Positions 36,770 through 45,405 of a stretch of 64,000 bases of DNA are shown one piece after another. Below the pieces are notes generated by a model. It worked only from the letters and a program-made list of their open reading frames with translations. It made no database searches and was not told the DNA's origin. Where the stretch lies: assembly GCF_019216885.1 (NCBI RefSeq), contig NZ_JAAQRC020000001.1:1116001-1180000 (forward strand). Direction: 5' to 3'. The DNA comes from Methylobacterium sp. SyP6R. Lineage in GTDB: Bacteria; Pseudomonadota; Alphaproteobacteria; Rhizobiales; Beijerinckiaceae. The first letter of the stretch is position 1, and each line of letters opens with the position of its first letter. The position numbers and the translations under genes are program-made.

Positions 36770-37258
36770 TCACCGCGCGAGCGTCACGAAGCGGAAGCCG
36801 TGCTCGTCCTCGGGCCCGGCCGGATGCGCCTCCGCCGCGACCTCGCGGAAATCCGGCGGGATCGTGGGGAAATGGGCATCCCCTTCGGGCGCGACGTCGA
36901 CCTCGGTGAGGTGGATGCGATCCGCATGAGGCAGGGCGAGCGCGTAGATCTCGGCCCCGCCCGCCACCATCACCTCGTCCGCTCCCGCGGCGAGGCGCAG
37001 GGCATCCTCCCACCCGGAGGCCCGCTCGGTGTCGGGCGCCGTCCAGGCGGGATCGCGGGTCATGACGATCACCCGCCGCCCCGGCAGCGGCCGGCCGATC
37101 GAGTCCCAGGTCTTGCGCCCCATCACCACCGGCTTGCCCATGGTGAGGGCCCGGAAGCGCCGCAGGTCGCTGCGCAGGCGCCAGATCAGCGCATTGTCGC
37201 GGCCGATGACGCCGTTCCTCGCGACGGCGACGATCAGGGTGACGGTGGGCGGAGCCAT
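36770..37258 (-). CDS. folA: dihydrofolate reductase
   Basis: A 162-residue enzyme that reduces dihydrofolate with NADPH. Conserved blocks are LIVAVARNGVIGRDNALIWRL, in which the usual catalytic Asp after the W region is in RSDLRRFRALTMGKPVVMGRKTWDSIG, and VMVAGGAEIYALALPHADRIHLTEV. It begins two bases after the thyA stop. The pairing is functional: ThyA makes dihydrofolate and FolA recycles it. The Met-20-loop segment reads NALIWRLRSDL rather than the common NALPWHLPEDL, so inhibitor sensitivity may differ; that is inference. Confidence 0.95.
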   Translation of the reverse strand: MAPPTVTLIVAVARNGVIGRDNALIWRLRSDLRRFRALTMGKPVVMGRKTWDSIGRPLPGRRVIVMTRDPAWTAPDTERASGWEDALRLAAGADEVMVAGGAEIYALALPHADRIHLTEVDVAPEGDAHFPTIPPDFREVAAEAHPAGPEDEHGFRFVTLAR

Positions 37259-37260
37259 CG

Positions 37261-38055
37261 TCACACCGCCACCGGCGCCCGGATCGCCGGGTGCGGGTCG
37301 TAGCCCTCGATCGCGATGTCGTCGTAGCGGAAATCGAACAGCGAGCGCACCGAGGGGTCGAGGCGCAGGCGGGGCAGGGGGCGGATCGCGCGGGACAGCT
37401 GCTCGCGGGCCTGGGTCAGGTGGTTGGAATAGAGGTGCGCGTCGCCGAGCGTGTGGACGAAGTCGCCGGGGGCGAGATCGAGCACCTGCGCCATCATGTG
37501 GGTGAGGAGCGCGTAGGAGGCGATGTTGAACGGCACGCCGAGAAACACGTCGGCCGAGCGCTGGTAGAGCTGGAGCGAGAGCCGCCCGTCCGCGACGTAG
37601 AACTGGAACAGGCAGTGGCAGGGGGCCAAAGCCATGCGGTCGAGGTCGGCCGGGTTCCAGGCCGAGACGACGAGCCGGCGCGAATCCGGGTTGCGGCGGA
37701 TCTCGTCGAGCACCCAGGCGATCTGGTCGACGCTGCCGCCGTCGGGCTTGGCCCAGCTCCGCCATTGCCGGCCGTAGACCGGGCCGAGATCGCCGTGCTC
37801 GTCGGCCCACTCGTCCCAGATCGTCACGCCGTTCGCCTGGAGATACGCGACGTTGGTGTCGCCGGCCAGGAACCACAGCAGCTCGTGGATGATCGACTTC
37901 AGGTGCAGCCGCTTGGTCGTCACCAGGGGAAATCCCTCGGCGAGGTCGAAGCGCATCTGGTGGCCGAACACCGACAGGGTGCCGGTCCCGGTGCGATCGT
38001 GCTTCTCGACGCCGTCGTCGAGGATGCGCTGGAGGAGGTCGTGGTAGGGGCGCAT
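37261..38055 (-). CDS. thyA: thymidylate synthase
   Basis: A 264-residue enzyme, exactly the length of E. coli ThyA. It methylates dUMP to dTMP with methylene-tetrahydrofolate. The catalytic Cys lies in [12 protein letters not shown]. The substrate-binding Arg residues include the pair in [16 protein letters not shown], and the N terminus [25 protein letters not shown] is standard. The start at 38055 is supported by GGAGGATG eight bases upstream; an ATG at 38064 is too close to that site. It heads the thyA-folA pair and probably the longer run to degP. Confidence 0.97.
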   Translation of the reverse strand: MRPYHDLLQRILDDGVEKHDRTGTGTLSVFGHQMRFDLAEGFPLVTTKRLHLKSIIHELLWFLAGDTNVAYLQANGVTIWDEWADEHGDLGPVYGRQWRSWAKPDGGSVDQIAWVLDEIRRNPDSRRLVVSAWNPADLDRMALAPCHCLFQFYVADGRLSLQLYQRSADVFLGVPFNIASYALLTHMMAQVLDLAPGDFVHTLGDAHLYSNHLTQAREQLSRAIRPLPRLRLDPSVRSLFDFRYDDIAIEGYDPHPAIRAPVAV

Positions 38056-38211
38056 GGCGGACATCCTCCGCGTGACAACGGCCCGGGGCGCCGCGCGGCG
38101 CCCGGCGGGCTCCAACTCTGACCTGTGCCCGGCCGGAAAAACGGTTCCCGGCCGCGCAAGGTCGGCACGATAACGCGTCCCCGGGCCGAATCGCAGCGCC
38201 GGATTCGAGAA

Positions 38212-39003
38212 TCAGCCGGTACTCCACACCCGCGCCAGCACCACCGCGCCGTTGCTCGCGGCGTGGAGCGCGATGCAGGGCCACAGGCTCCCGGTCCAGA
38301 GCCGCATCAGCCCGAGCGCCACCCCGAGGGGCAGGACCGAGACCGGCTGCAACAGGCCCCGCTCGGCATGGCAGAGCACGAACACTGCCGTCGCCACGGC
38401 GACCGTCGCCGCCGGGGCGAGGTGTCGCGCCAGGCGCCCGAACAGGTCGCCGCGAAACAGCATCTCCTCGGCGAGCGGCGCCAGCACCACCAGCCAGAGC
38501 GTCCAGGCCAGAAAAACCTCGCCGGAGAGGAAGGGCGACAGGCGCCAGGCCCGGACGGGCATCTGCCCAGAGAGCAGCAGCAGCCCGGCCGTCCAGGCGA
38601 CCTGGAGCGGCGGCCAGGCAAGCAGGAGCCAGGCGGCGCGGCGGGGCAGGGCGGGTCGCGTGAAGCCGAGAGGCTTGCCGGGGCGCAGGCGGATCGCCGC
38701 GAGGAGCAGGAGCGCCAGGGCCGCATGCGGCAGCACCGTGAGGGCGAGCACGGCCCGCTCGTTCCCGCTCAGGGACGGGAAGGGCAGGAGGCCCGGCGGC
38801 AGGGCGGGCAGGCGGCCGAGCCCGGCCACCGCCGCGAGGACGAAGCCGAAGGCGGCGAGCTGGAGCAGCACCGCCCGCAGGATCGCGGCGGCGACGCCGA
38901 GCCAGGGCGCGCGCCGTCGGGAACCGGCGGGTCCGGATGGCGCCGGCGCATCACTTCGCGAAACGGTCGCAGAATGGTGCGGGGCGGGCTTCAAAAGCGG
39001 CAC
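38212..39003 (-). CDS. CPBP-family intramembrane glutamic endopeptidase
   Basis: A 263-residue membrane protein with about seven hydrophobic segments. The CPBP (Abi) active-site motifs are present: LAPLAEEMLFRGDLFGRL (EExxxR), FVLCHAERG (FxxxH type) and IALHAASNG (HxxxN). Relatives include Rce1-like prenyl-protein proteases and bacteriocin-immunity proteins; the substrate here is unknown. The start is a GTG at 39003 with GAGGG upstream. That start region overlaps the divergent ssrA promoter, so expression of the two may interfere. The His-rich loop of some members is not seen. Confidence 0.85.
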   Translation of the reverse strand: MPLLKPAPHHSATVSRSDAPAPSGPAGSRRRAPWLGVAAAILRAVLLQLAAFGFVLAAVAGLGRLPALPPGLLPFPSLSGNERAVLALTVLPHAALALLLLAAIRLRPGKPLGFTRPALPRRAAWLLLAWPPLQVAWTAGLLLLSGQMPVRAWRLSPFLSGEVFLAWTLWLVVLAPLAEEMLFRGDLFGRLARHLAPAATVAVATAVFVLCHAERGLLQPVSVLPLGVALGLMRLWTGSLWPCIALHAASNGAVVLARVWSTG

Positions 39004-39018
39004 GGGACCCTCTATATT
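38990..39018 (+). promoter_or_regulatory. predicted promoter of ssrA
   Basis: TTCAAA at 38990-38995 and TATATT at 39013-39018 are separated by 17 bases, the ideal spacing. Transcription would begin near 39025, just before the acceptor part of tmRNA. The same bases encode the N terminus of the divergent CPBP protein. Confidence 0.55.
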
Positions 39019-39044
39019 CCCCCTTGCCGGTCGCGAGGCCGGCT

Positions 39045-39350
39045 ATGGCGATAAACGTTCTTCGGAATAAACCTATCGGACCCGGGGGCGGTACCCGGCG
39101 CCTCCACCCAAGCCCGGAACGGCCCGTTCGGTTCGGGCTTCGGCGGGGGCGAAATAGGATCGACGAGGGCGTAAAGGTAGAGCTTTCGCTCGGCATGGTT
39201 CCGCCGTTATCGGGCCAATGCAATAGTTGCCAACGACAACTTTGCTCCGGTGGCGGTGGCCGCGTAAGCGGTCCCCAATACCAAACGAAGTCCTAGCGGG
39301 TAGCACTGCATAGGCGGGGTTCGGAGGCACCTGGCAACAGAAGCCTCCAC
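39045..39350 (+). ncRNA. ssrA: transfer-messenger RNA, permuted two-piece form
   Basis: The acceptor half comes first: a T-arm-like hairpin (CCGGG, 7-base loop, CCCGG, about 39082-39098), then CGCCTCC at 39099-39105 and ACC. A short hairpin-forming spacer follows. The coding half starts GGGGGCG at 39145 and continues AAATAGGATCGACG. GGGGGCG pairs with CGCCTCC with a G-U at the third pair, the alanine identity element. The tag frame at 39229-39267 encodes ANDNFAPVAVAA and a TAA stop. This is the circularly permuted arrangement known in alphaproteobacteria, processed into two RNAs. It rescues stalled ribosomes and tags their products. The ends are approximate; a long hairpin at about 39310-39370 may mark the 3' end. 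Confidence 0.93.
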
Positions 39351-39394
39351 TCGAATTCCCTCCCCGCGAGCGATGCGGCGCCAGGCAACGGTTG

Positions 39395-40042
39395 ATGGCA
39401 GACGATCTGATTCGCTACGATCTCCTGGTGCAGGATGCCCTGCGCAACGTCGTGCGCAAGGTACTGGGCGATGCGGCACGCGACGGCCTGGCCGGCGAGC
39501 ACCATTTCTACGTCTCGTTCCGGACCGATTATCCCGGCGTGCGGATCTCGCAGCGCCTGCGGGAAAAATACCCGCAGGACATGACGATCGTCCTGCAGCA
39601 TCAGTTCTGGGACCTCGGCGTCACCGAGCACACCTTCGAGGTCGGCCTGTCCTTCTCCGGCGTGCCGGAGCGGCTGCTGGTGCCGTTCGAGGCGGTGACC
39701 GGCTTCTTCGACCCCTCGGTGCAGTTCGGTCTCAAGTTCGAGCTGAACGACGGCACGGCCTCGACCGAGGATGCGGCACCGGCCGGCACGACCTCCCTGC
39801 GGGCGATCCGCGGTGCCGGCTCCGAGCCGAGCGAGGCGCTGCCGAAGATCCCGGCGATCGGCAGCAACCTGCCGAAGATCGTGCCTGCCGCCAAGGCCGA
39901 GGCCAAGCCGCAGGGCAAGGACGCGACCGGCAAGGACGAGTCCGATAGCGAGGCGAAGCCCGACGAGGCCGCCGAGCGCACCGATGCCCCGCAGGAGGGC
40001 GCCTCGGTGGTCAGCCTGGACGCGTTCCGCAAGAAGAGCTGA
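39395..40042 (+). CDS. sspB: SspB, ClpXP adaptor for ssrA-tagged proteins
   Basis: A 215-residue protein of the alphaproteobacterial SspB type. The folded domain covers about residues 1-130 (IRYDLLVQDALRNVVRKVL, HHFYVSFRTDYPGVRIS, FEVGLSFSGVPERLLVPFEAVTGFFDPSVQFGL). A flexible acidic/Lys linker follows and the protein ends in VVSLDAFRKKS, the ClpX-binding tail. It delivers ssrA-tagged proteins to ClpXP. The neighbouring ssrA gene encodes the tag it recognises. I use the ATG at 39395; a TTG directly before it is also in frame. Confidence 0.93.
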   Translation: MADDLIRYDLLVQDALRNVVRKVLGDAARDGLAGEHHFYVSFRTDYPGVRISQRLREKYPQDMTIVLQHQFWDLGVTEHTFEVGLSFSGVPERLLVPFEAVTGFFDPSVQFGLKFELNDGTASTEDAAPAGTTSLRAIRGAGSEPSEALPKIPAIGSNLPKIVPAAKAEAKPQGKDATGKDESDSEAKPDEAAERTDAPQEGASVVSLDAFRKKS

Positions 40043-40360
40043 CGCGCGAGGGCGGTTTCGCCCTTCCGGGTTCGCGGGAGTGAAGCATGAGGCCCGCCCG
40101 CGGGCGCGTGCCTTGCGCGGACACGCGATCGATCTTCGGTCAGGCCGTTGCGGTCGCGTACCGACTCCGCGTCGGTGTAAAGTGGCGCGCGGCGGTTCAG
40201 GGCCTGTTCGAGCGAGCCGACTGAACTCAGCCCCTCCATCGTGATCCCCAGGGTTGCGCAGCGCACGGCACGCGACACAGCAGGTCGCGCAGTGCGAGAG
40301 CGACGGCCGCCGCGCACGGAACCCTCCCCCCTCTGTGCAGGGCTGTCCGGGGACAAGAAG

Positions 40361-40575
40361 AGCGCGGGTAATCTCCTCTCCCCGCGGGCGGGGAGAGGGC
40401 TTCATCCCCCTTGTCGGGGATGAAGCAAGCGGAGGCGCAGCCGAAGCGAGGGTGAGGGGGTCTCGCCGGAAGAGTCTCCTCCGGAAACACCCCCTCACCA
40501 TCGCTGCGAACCTGCGGTTCGCTGCTCCCTGAGCCTCTTCGGAGCTCAGGCCTCTCCCCGACCGCGGCGGGGCTG
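40361..40575. repeat. long palindromic intergenic repeat (family 3, second copy)
   Basis: CTCTCCCCGCGGGCGGGGAG, then CGAGGGTGAGGGGGTCTCGC, then ACACCCCCTCACCATCGC, and CCTCTCCCCG at the right end parallel the copy at 3391-3605. Inner hairpins differ (CATCCCCCTTGTCGGGGATG here). A copy of the small CCTCCCCCCTCTG motif sits directly upstream at 40323-40352. Confidence 0.8.
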
Positions 40576-40608
40576 TCCGGGGAAAATCCCTTTCAAAACC
40601 AGGCGCGG

Positions 40609-40776
40609 GATCCCCTCTCCCGTGTGGGAGAGAGGTAGGGGCGATCGAAGATCGCGCGAGGGTGCTACGGTTCCACAGAAGCCTCGGACCGTCCCGCTGC
40701 CAGCACCACGTTCAGCGCTCTGCACGGAAGCGTGTCACCCTCACCCCCGGCCCCTCTCCCACACGGGAGAGGGGAG
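40609..40776. repeat. inverted pair of family 4 repeat units
   Basis: CCCCTCTCCCGTGTGGGAGAG at the left and CCCCTCTCCCACACGGGAGA at the right are inverted copies enclosing about 110 bases, with GAGGGTG/CACCCTC inside. The same unit occurs alone at 26795-26818. The pair can form one long hairpin. Confidence 0.75.
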
Positions 40777-41184
40777 GCGCGCCATCCCTTTCCCCGGACA
40801 GCCCTGCCTCTGCGGGGGAGGGTTGGGCTGGGGAAGCCTTGCGACCGAGAAAGCATCAAATACCATCAGTATTGAGCTGAACGAGCGTTGTTCAGCTGAC
40901 CTTGGCCGCACGTCATTGTCATGCACTGCACGTGCAGCAGAACACAGACGCTATAATCGCTGAGATTTTAGAAGGGGCCGGGCCGCATTCCAACTCGTCC
41001 TGCACCGTCAGCGATTCTAGATTGTGTTGCGCGTCCCATCAGGTCCGGGCTCTCGACTTCGTCGAGCCCCGGGATGACCATCGAGAGATCGTGGCGAGCG
41101 CGCCGGATCGTCGGCCCAGACAGGGGCAAGAACTCTCGACGGGAGCACGCGGCGGACGCCTTCCGCGACGGCGGCCGCCCCCAC

Positions 41185-41457
41185 TCAGCGCGATTCCCGC
41201 TTCTCCAAAGCCGTCTTCACCTGCTTCAGCTGGTCGAACACCGCGCTCGGCGTCGTGCCGAAGAAGGCGAAGCCTGCATTGACCGACCAGTAGCAGGCGA
41301 ACAGGATCACCGGCACCAGGATCCAGCCCAGGATCTCCTCGCCGATCTTGCGGCGGCGGCGGCGCTGCCGGCGCTTCTCGCGCCCGGTCAGCTTCGGGGA
41401 GGGCGGGGTCACCGTCGCGGCCGGGGCGAGGGGGCCCTCGTTGAGATCTCCGCTCAT
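41185..41457 (-). CDS. small membrane protein of unknown function
   Basis: A 90-residue protein that I do not recognise. A Pro-rich start is followed by a strongly basic stretch (GREKRRQRRRRRKIGEE), one membrane helix (ILGWILVPVILFACYWSVNAGF) and a short amphipathic tail (SAVFDQLKQVKTALEKRESR). The positive-inside rule places the N terminus in the cytoplasm. It lies downstream of clpA in the same direction, about 195 bases away. The frame is plausible because of its ordered hydrophobic and charged layout, but the basic run could be a composition artefact. Confidence 0.6.
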   Translation of the reverse strand: MSGDLNEGPLAPAATVTPPSPKLTGREKRRQRRRRRKIGEEILGWILVPVILFACYWSVNAGFAFFGTTPSAVFDQLKQVKTALEKRESR

Positions 41458-41652
41458 GGGATTCTCTCACGTCCTCTGACGCGGGGGCTTGCGAACCCTC
41501 GCGTGTCCATCCATCGCCCCGCGACAGCTCAAGGAGCCGGGGCCTCAAATGCGCATCCCGGCGGGGAGTCCCCGCCGGGATGCGCACGTCTCGCGAAGCC
41601 TCATACACGGGAGGCGGTCCGGGATCGAGGGGGCTACCCCCGATCCGCCGGG

Positions 41653-44130
41653 TCAGGCCCGAACCAGCGGCACCTTCGGCACCGTGCGGACCCCGCCCTC
41701 GCCGCCGCCCGAGCCGCCATCCTTCGGCTTCTTCGGCGCGGCGCGCGGGCGCTTCTGCTTCTTCGCGGCGTTCTTGGCCGCCTTCTTGGTCGCGTCCGTC
41801 ACGTCCTTCTCGGGGCGCGGCATCACCGGGCCGGCCGGAAAGACGAAGCCGAGGCTCGGCTTCTCGCCGTCGGGCCGCTTGACGATCACCCGGACGGCGC
41901 CGCCGTCCTTGAGCTTGCCGAACAGCACCTCGTCGGCGAGCGGGGTCTTGATGGTCGACTGGATCAGGCGGGCCATCGGGCGGGCGCCCATGGCCTCGTC
42001 GTAGCCGTTCTCGACCAGCCAGTCCCGCGCCTCGTCGGAGAGTTCGATGGTGACGTTGCGGTCGGCGAGCTGCGCCTCGAGCTGGAGCACGAACTTGTCG
42101 ACGACCTTGGCCACGACGGTCTTCGGCAGATGGCCGAAGGACACGGTCGCGTCGAGGCGGTTGCGGAATTCCGGGGCGAACAGGCGGTTGATCGCCTCCT
42201 GGTCGTCGCCGGTGCGCTTGTTCTGCGTGAAGCCGAACGCCGCCTTGGCGAGGTCGGCCGCGCCCGCATTCGTCGTCATGATGATGATGACGTTGCGGAA
42301 ATCGACCTGCTTGCCGTTATGGTCGGTGAGCTTGCCGTGGTCCATCACCTGCAACAGGATGTTGAACAGGTCCGGGTGGGCCTTCTCGATCTCGTCGAGC
42401 AGCAGCACGCAATGCGGGTGCTGGTCGATGCCGTCGGTGAGGAGGCCGCCCTGGTCGAAGCCGACATAGCCCGGAGGGGCGCCGATCAGCCGTGAGACGG
42501 TATGCCGCTCCATGTATTCCGACATGTCGAAGCGCAGCATCTCGACGCCGAGGCTCGACGCCAGTTGCTTGGCCGCCTCCGTCTTGCCGACACCGGTCGG
42601 GCCGGCGAACAGGTAGGCGCCGATCGGCTTGTCGGGATCGCGCAAGCCCGCCCGGGCGAGCTTGATCGAGGCGGTGAGCGCGTCGATGGCGGCGTCCTGG
42701 CCGTAGACCACCCGCTTCAGGTTGTCGGTGAGATGCGCCAGCACCTCCGCGTCGTCCTTCGAGACGGTCTTCGGGGGGATCCGGGCCATCGTGGCGATGG
42801 TCGCCTCGATCTCCTTGACGCCGATCGTACGCTTGCGGCGGCCTTCCGGCACCAGCATCTGCGAGGCGCCGGTCTCGTCGATCACGTCGATCGCCTTGTC
42901 CGGCAGCTTGCGGTCGTTGATGTAGCGGGCCGACAGCTCGACCGCGGCCTTCACGGCCTCGGTCGTGTACTTGAGCTTGTGGAACTCCTCGAAGGAGGGG
43001 CGCAGGCCCTTGAGGATCTCGATCGCATCCGGGATCGACGGCTCGTTGACGTCGATCTTCTGGAAGCGGCGCACGAGCGCCCGATCCTTCTCGAAGTACT
43101 GGCGGTACTCCTTGTAGGTGGTCGAGCCGATGCAGCGTAAGGACCCGGAGGCCAAAGCCGGCTTGAGCAGGTTCGAGGCATCCATCGCGCCGCCCGAGGT
43201 TGCACCGGCGCCGATCACCGTGTGGATCTCGTCGATGAACATGATGGCGTTGGGATGCGCCTCGATCTCCTTCATCACCTGCTTGAGGCGCTCCTCGAAG
43301 TCGCCCCGATAGCGGGTGCCGGCAAGCAGCGTGCCCATGTCGAGGGAGAAGACGGTTGCGTCCGCCAGGACCTCCGGCACCTCGTGCTGGATGATCTTGC
43401 GGGCGAGCCCTTCCGCGATCGCGGTCTTGCCGACGCCGGGATCGCCGACGAGCAGCGGGTTGTTCTTCTGCCGGCGGCACAGGACCTGGATCGTGCGCTG
43501 GACCTCGGTCTCGCGGCCGATCAGCGGGTCGATCTTGCCCTCGCGGGCCTTCTTGTTGAGGTTGACGCAATAGGCGTCGAGCGCGTCACCCTTCTTCTTC
43601 TGGCCGCCGCGCTCGTCCTCGGCCCCGCTCGGACGTTCCGTCGGACCCTCCTCGTCGGCGCCGCGCACCGGCTTGCCCTCGGACAGGCCGGGGCGCTTGG
43701 CGATGCCGTGGCTGATGTAGTTGACCGCGTCGTAGCGGGTCATGTCCTGCTCTTGCAGGAAGTAGGCGGCGTGGCTCTCGCGCTCGGCGAAGATCGCCAC
43801 CAGCACGTTGGCGCCGGTAACCTCCTCTCTCCCCGAGGACTGCACGTGGATCACCGCGCGCTGGATCACGCGCTGGAATCCCGCCGTCGGCTTGGCGTCC
43901 TGCCGGCCGTCGCCCGTGAGGTTGGCGAGCTCGGTGTCGATGTACTCGACGAGGTTGCGCTTCAAGAGGTCGACGTCGACGTTGCAGGCCCGCATGACCG
44001 CCGCCGCGTCCTGGTCGTCGACCAGGGCGAGCAGGAGATGCTCGAGCGTGGCGTATTCGTGTCGGCGCTCGCCGGCCAGCGCCAGGGCGCGGTGAAGAGC
44101 TTGTTCTAGGCTGCGTGAGAAGCTGGGCAA
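41653..44130 (-). CDS. clpA: ATP-dependent Clp protease ATP-binding subunit ClpA
   Basis: An 825-residue AAA+ unfoldase. The Clp N domain (SFSRSLEQALHRALALAGERRHEYATLEHLLLAL) is followed by D1 with Walker A GDPGVGKTA and Walker B IMFIDEIHTVIGAG, and D2 with GPTGVGKTE and VLLLDEIEKAHPDL. The IGL-type ClpP loop is in the D2 region. The start is a TTG at 44130, fixed by homology and AAAGAGG upstream. The C terminus has a Lys/Arg/Pro-rich extension of about 50 residues beyond E. coli ClpA. With ClpP it degrades N-end-rule and other substrates. The adaptor gene clpS lies 37 bases upstream. Confidence 0.96.
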   Translation of the reverse strand: MPSFSRSLEQALHRALALAGERRHEYATLEHLLLALVDDQDAAAVMRACNVDVDLLKRNLVEYIDTELANLTGDGRQDAKPTAGFQRVIQRAVIHVQSSGREEVTGANVLVAIFAERESHAAYFLQEQDMTRYDAVNYISHGIAKRPGLSEGKPVRGADEEGPTERPSGAEDERGGQKKKGDALDAYCVNLNKKAREGKIDPLIGRETEVQRTIQVLCRRQKNNPLLVGDPGVGKTAIAEGLARKIIQHEVPEVLADATVFSLDMGTLLAGTRYRGDFEERLKQVMKEIEAHPNAIMFIDEIHTVIGAGATSGGAMDASNLLKPALASGSLRCIGSTTYKEYRQYFEKDRALVRRFQKIDVNEPSIPDAIEILKGLRPSFEEFHKLKYTTEAVKAAVELSARYINDRKLPDKAIDVIDETGASQMLVPEGRRKRTIGVKEIEATIATMARIPPKTVSKDDAEVLAHLTDNLKRVVYGQDAAIDALTASIKLARAGLRDPDKPIGAYLFAGPTGVGKTEAAKQLASSLGVEMLRFDMSEYMERHTVSRLIGAPPGYVGFDQGGLLTDGIDQHPHCVLLLDEIEKAHPDLFNILLQVMDHGKLTDHNGKQVDFRNVIIIMTTNAGAADLAKAAFGFTQNKRTGDDQEAINRLFAPEFRNRLDATVSFGHLPKTVVAKVVDKFVLQLEAQLADRNVTIELSDEARDWLVENGYDEAMGARPMARLIQSTIKTPLADEVLFGKLKDGGAVRVIVKRPDGEKPSLGFVFPAGPVMPRPEKDVTDATKKAAKNAAKKQKRPRAAPKKPKDGGSGGGEGGVRTVPKVPLVRA

Positions 44131-44167
44131 AGCGGGCCTCTTTGCTGGTGCCTGTCTTGGTTGGCGC

Positions 44168-44551
44168 TTATTTCTTTTCCATGACGCATTGCAGAGGATG
44201 TTGGTGTTTCCGCGCAAAGTCCATGACCTGCGTCACCTTGGTCTCCGCGACCTCGTAGGTGAAGATGCCGCACTCGCCGACGCCGTTCTGGTGGACGTGC
44301 AGCATGATGCGGGTCGCATCCTCGCGCGACTTGTTGAAGAATCGCTCGACCACGTGGACCACGAATTCCATCGGGGTGTAGTCGTCGTTGAGGAGCAGCA
44401 CGCGGTAGAGGTTGGGCCGCTTGGTGCGCGGCTTCGTCCGCGTGATCACGGCCGTTCCCGATCGCCCGTCGCCGTTGCCGTTGCCGGGGGCGCGGGGATT
44501 GGCCGCGACCGGCCTGGTGGAGGGTTCTCCCTGCCTCGGGACCTGAGCCAT
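44168..44551 (-). CDS. clpS: ClpS, N-end-rule adaptor of ClpAP
   Basis: A 127-residue protein. A disordered N-terminal tail of about 40 residues precedes the adaptor domain: [24 protein letters not shown], then [25 protein letters not shown]. The hydrophobic pocket residues (NDDYTPM, HxxG) that bind bulky N-terminal residues are visible. It hands substrates to ClpA and blocks other ClpA substrates. It precedes clpA in one operon. Confidence 0.96.
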   Translation of the reverse strand: MAQVPRQGEPSTRPVAANPRAPGNGNGDGRSGTAVITRTKPRTKRPNLYRVLLLNDDYTPMEFVVHVVERFFNKSREDATRIMLHVHQNGVGECGIFTYEVAETKVTQVMDFARKHQHPLQCVMEKK

Positions 44552-44774
44552 CTGAATCGTACCGACCTCGCTCTGGCGACCGCGACAAACCGCACCGGCC
44601 TCTCTCGCGCGAGAGGGTCGGGGTGTGACGCGGACCGGCAGCCTATCACGTCGGCTGCCGGTACCGAGCCTAATCTATAGGCCGAGTCGGCGCTTCGCCA
44701 GTCGGCTGCGCGCTCTTGTCGTGCAGGCCCCCCGCGGGGCGTGCAGTCCCCTCGCGGGGGGGCCCGAAACGCGC

Positions 44775-44858
44775 GCGACCGGCACGGGGTCCCGTGCCGG
44801 TCGCGATCGCGGTCTCGATGGGTCGCGAGGGCGGCAGCCTTGTCCGCCCGCCCTCGCG
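44775..44858 (-). terminator. strong hairpins downstream of the phasin gene
   Basis: A perfect 14-bp stem (44775-44788 with 44791-44804) and a second stem (CGCGAGGG at 44824-44831 with CCCTCGCG at 44851-44858) follow the phasin stop on the minus strand. T-runs are lacking, so mRNA 3'-end stabilisation is as likely as termination. The rest of the 318-base gap before clpS holds nothing else recognised. Confidence 0.4.
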
Positions 44859-44869
44859 TGACGCCCGAC

Positions 44870-45310
44870 TTACGCGGCGTACTGGACCTTGGCGGCCTCG
44901 TCCTCGACCTTCTTCAGGCCGTCCTTGGCCGACGCAAAGGCGCGGTCCTGGGCCTTGAAGGCCTGCTCCTGGGCCTTGGCGACGAAGCCCTCGTACGGCT
45001 TCGCCATCTCCTTGGCGAGGTTCTGGTAGAGCTCGGTCATCTTGGTGGTCTGGGCCACGAGACGCTCGTAGGAGGTCTTCATGTATTCGGTCTGGATCTC
45101 GACCGCCTTGTCGAGCGAGCGCACGCCGGCGAGCTTCTCGAGGGTGGCGGTGCCGAGCTCGAAGGACTGCTTGGCGAAGTCGGTCGCCTCGACGGCGATC
45201 GCCTGGCTGGCCTTCGACAGGGTGCCGAAGCTGCGCAGCATCGCGTCCATGCCGTCCTTGCCGAACTTCTGGGCGGCTTCGGCCTGCTGGCTGATGGTCT
45301 GCTGGTTCAT
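44870..45310 (-). CDS. phasin family protein
   Basis: A 146-residue, nearly all-helical amphipathic protein. The phasin_2 pattern is visible: AQKFGKDGMDAMLRSFGTLSKASQAIAVEATDFAKQSF, then ATLEKLAGVRSLDKAVEIQTEYMKTSYERLVAQ. It probably coats polyhydroxybutyrate granules. The start at 45310 has GGAGGCG upstream. An extended inverted repeat of TGC-N3-GCA character lies about 100 bases before the start and could bind a PhaR-type repressor. phaZ is elsewhere in the window (20.8 kb). Confidence 0.9.
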   Translation of the reverse strand: MNQQTISQQAEAAQKFGKDGMDAMLRSFGTLSKASQAIAVEATDFAKQSFELGTATLEKLAGVRSLDKAVEIQTEYMKTSYERLVAQTTKMTELYQNLAKEMAKPYEGFVAKAQEQAFKAQDRAFASAKDGLKKVEDEAAKVQYAA

Positions 45311-45405
45311 GGTCTGGTGACGCCTCCGGGAGGCGCCCCTCCTCGCGCGGCATTCAGGGCTTCGGCAGGGCAGCCCGCGCGTCGCGCCCCGCTGCCTTGC
45401 AATAT

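Larger units (their letters stand above)
40043..41184. other. 1.1-kb gene-free region rich in palindromic repeats
   Basis: No frame here has a ribosome site or a recognisable protein. The left two thirds are filled with dispersed repeats described separately. The right part (about 40840-41050) is clearly less GC-rich than its surroundings and could carry a promoter or a non-coding RNA, but I see no conserved structure. Confidence 0.6.

Noticed and set aside
38056..38211. A riboswitch or leader regulating thyA-folA
   Set aside because: I looked for conserved aptamer-like pairing before thyA and saw none; the region is short and not structured beyond its GC content.
40622..40963. Several overlapping short frames in the repeat island
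   Set aside because: They run through palindromic repeats, lack ribosome sites, and their proteins are low-complexity Pro/Arg/Ser.
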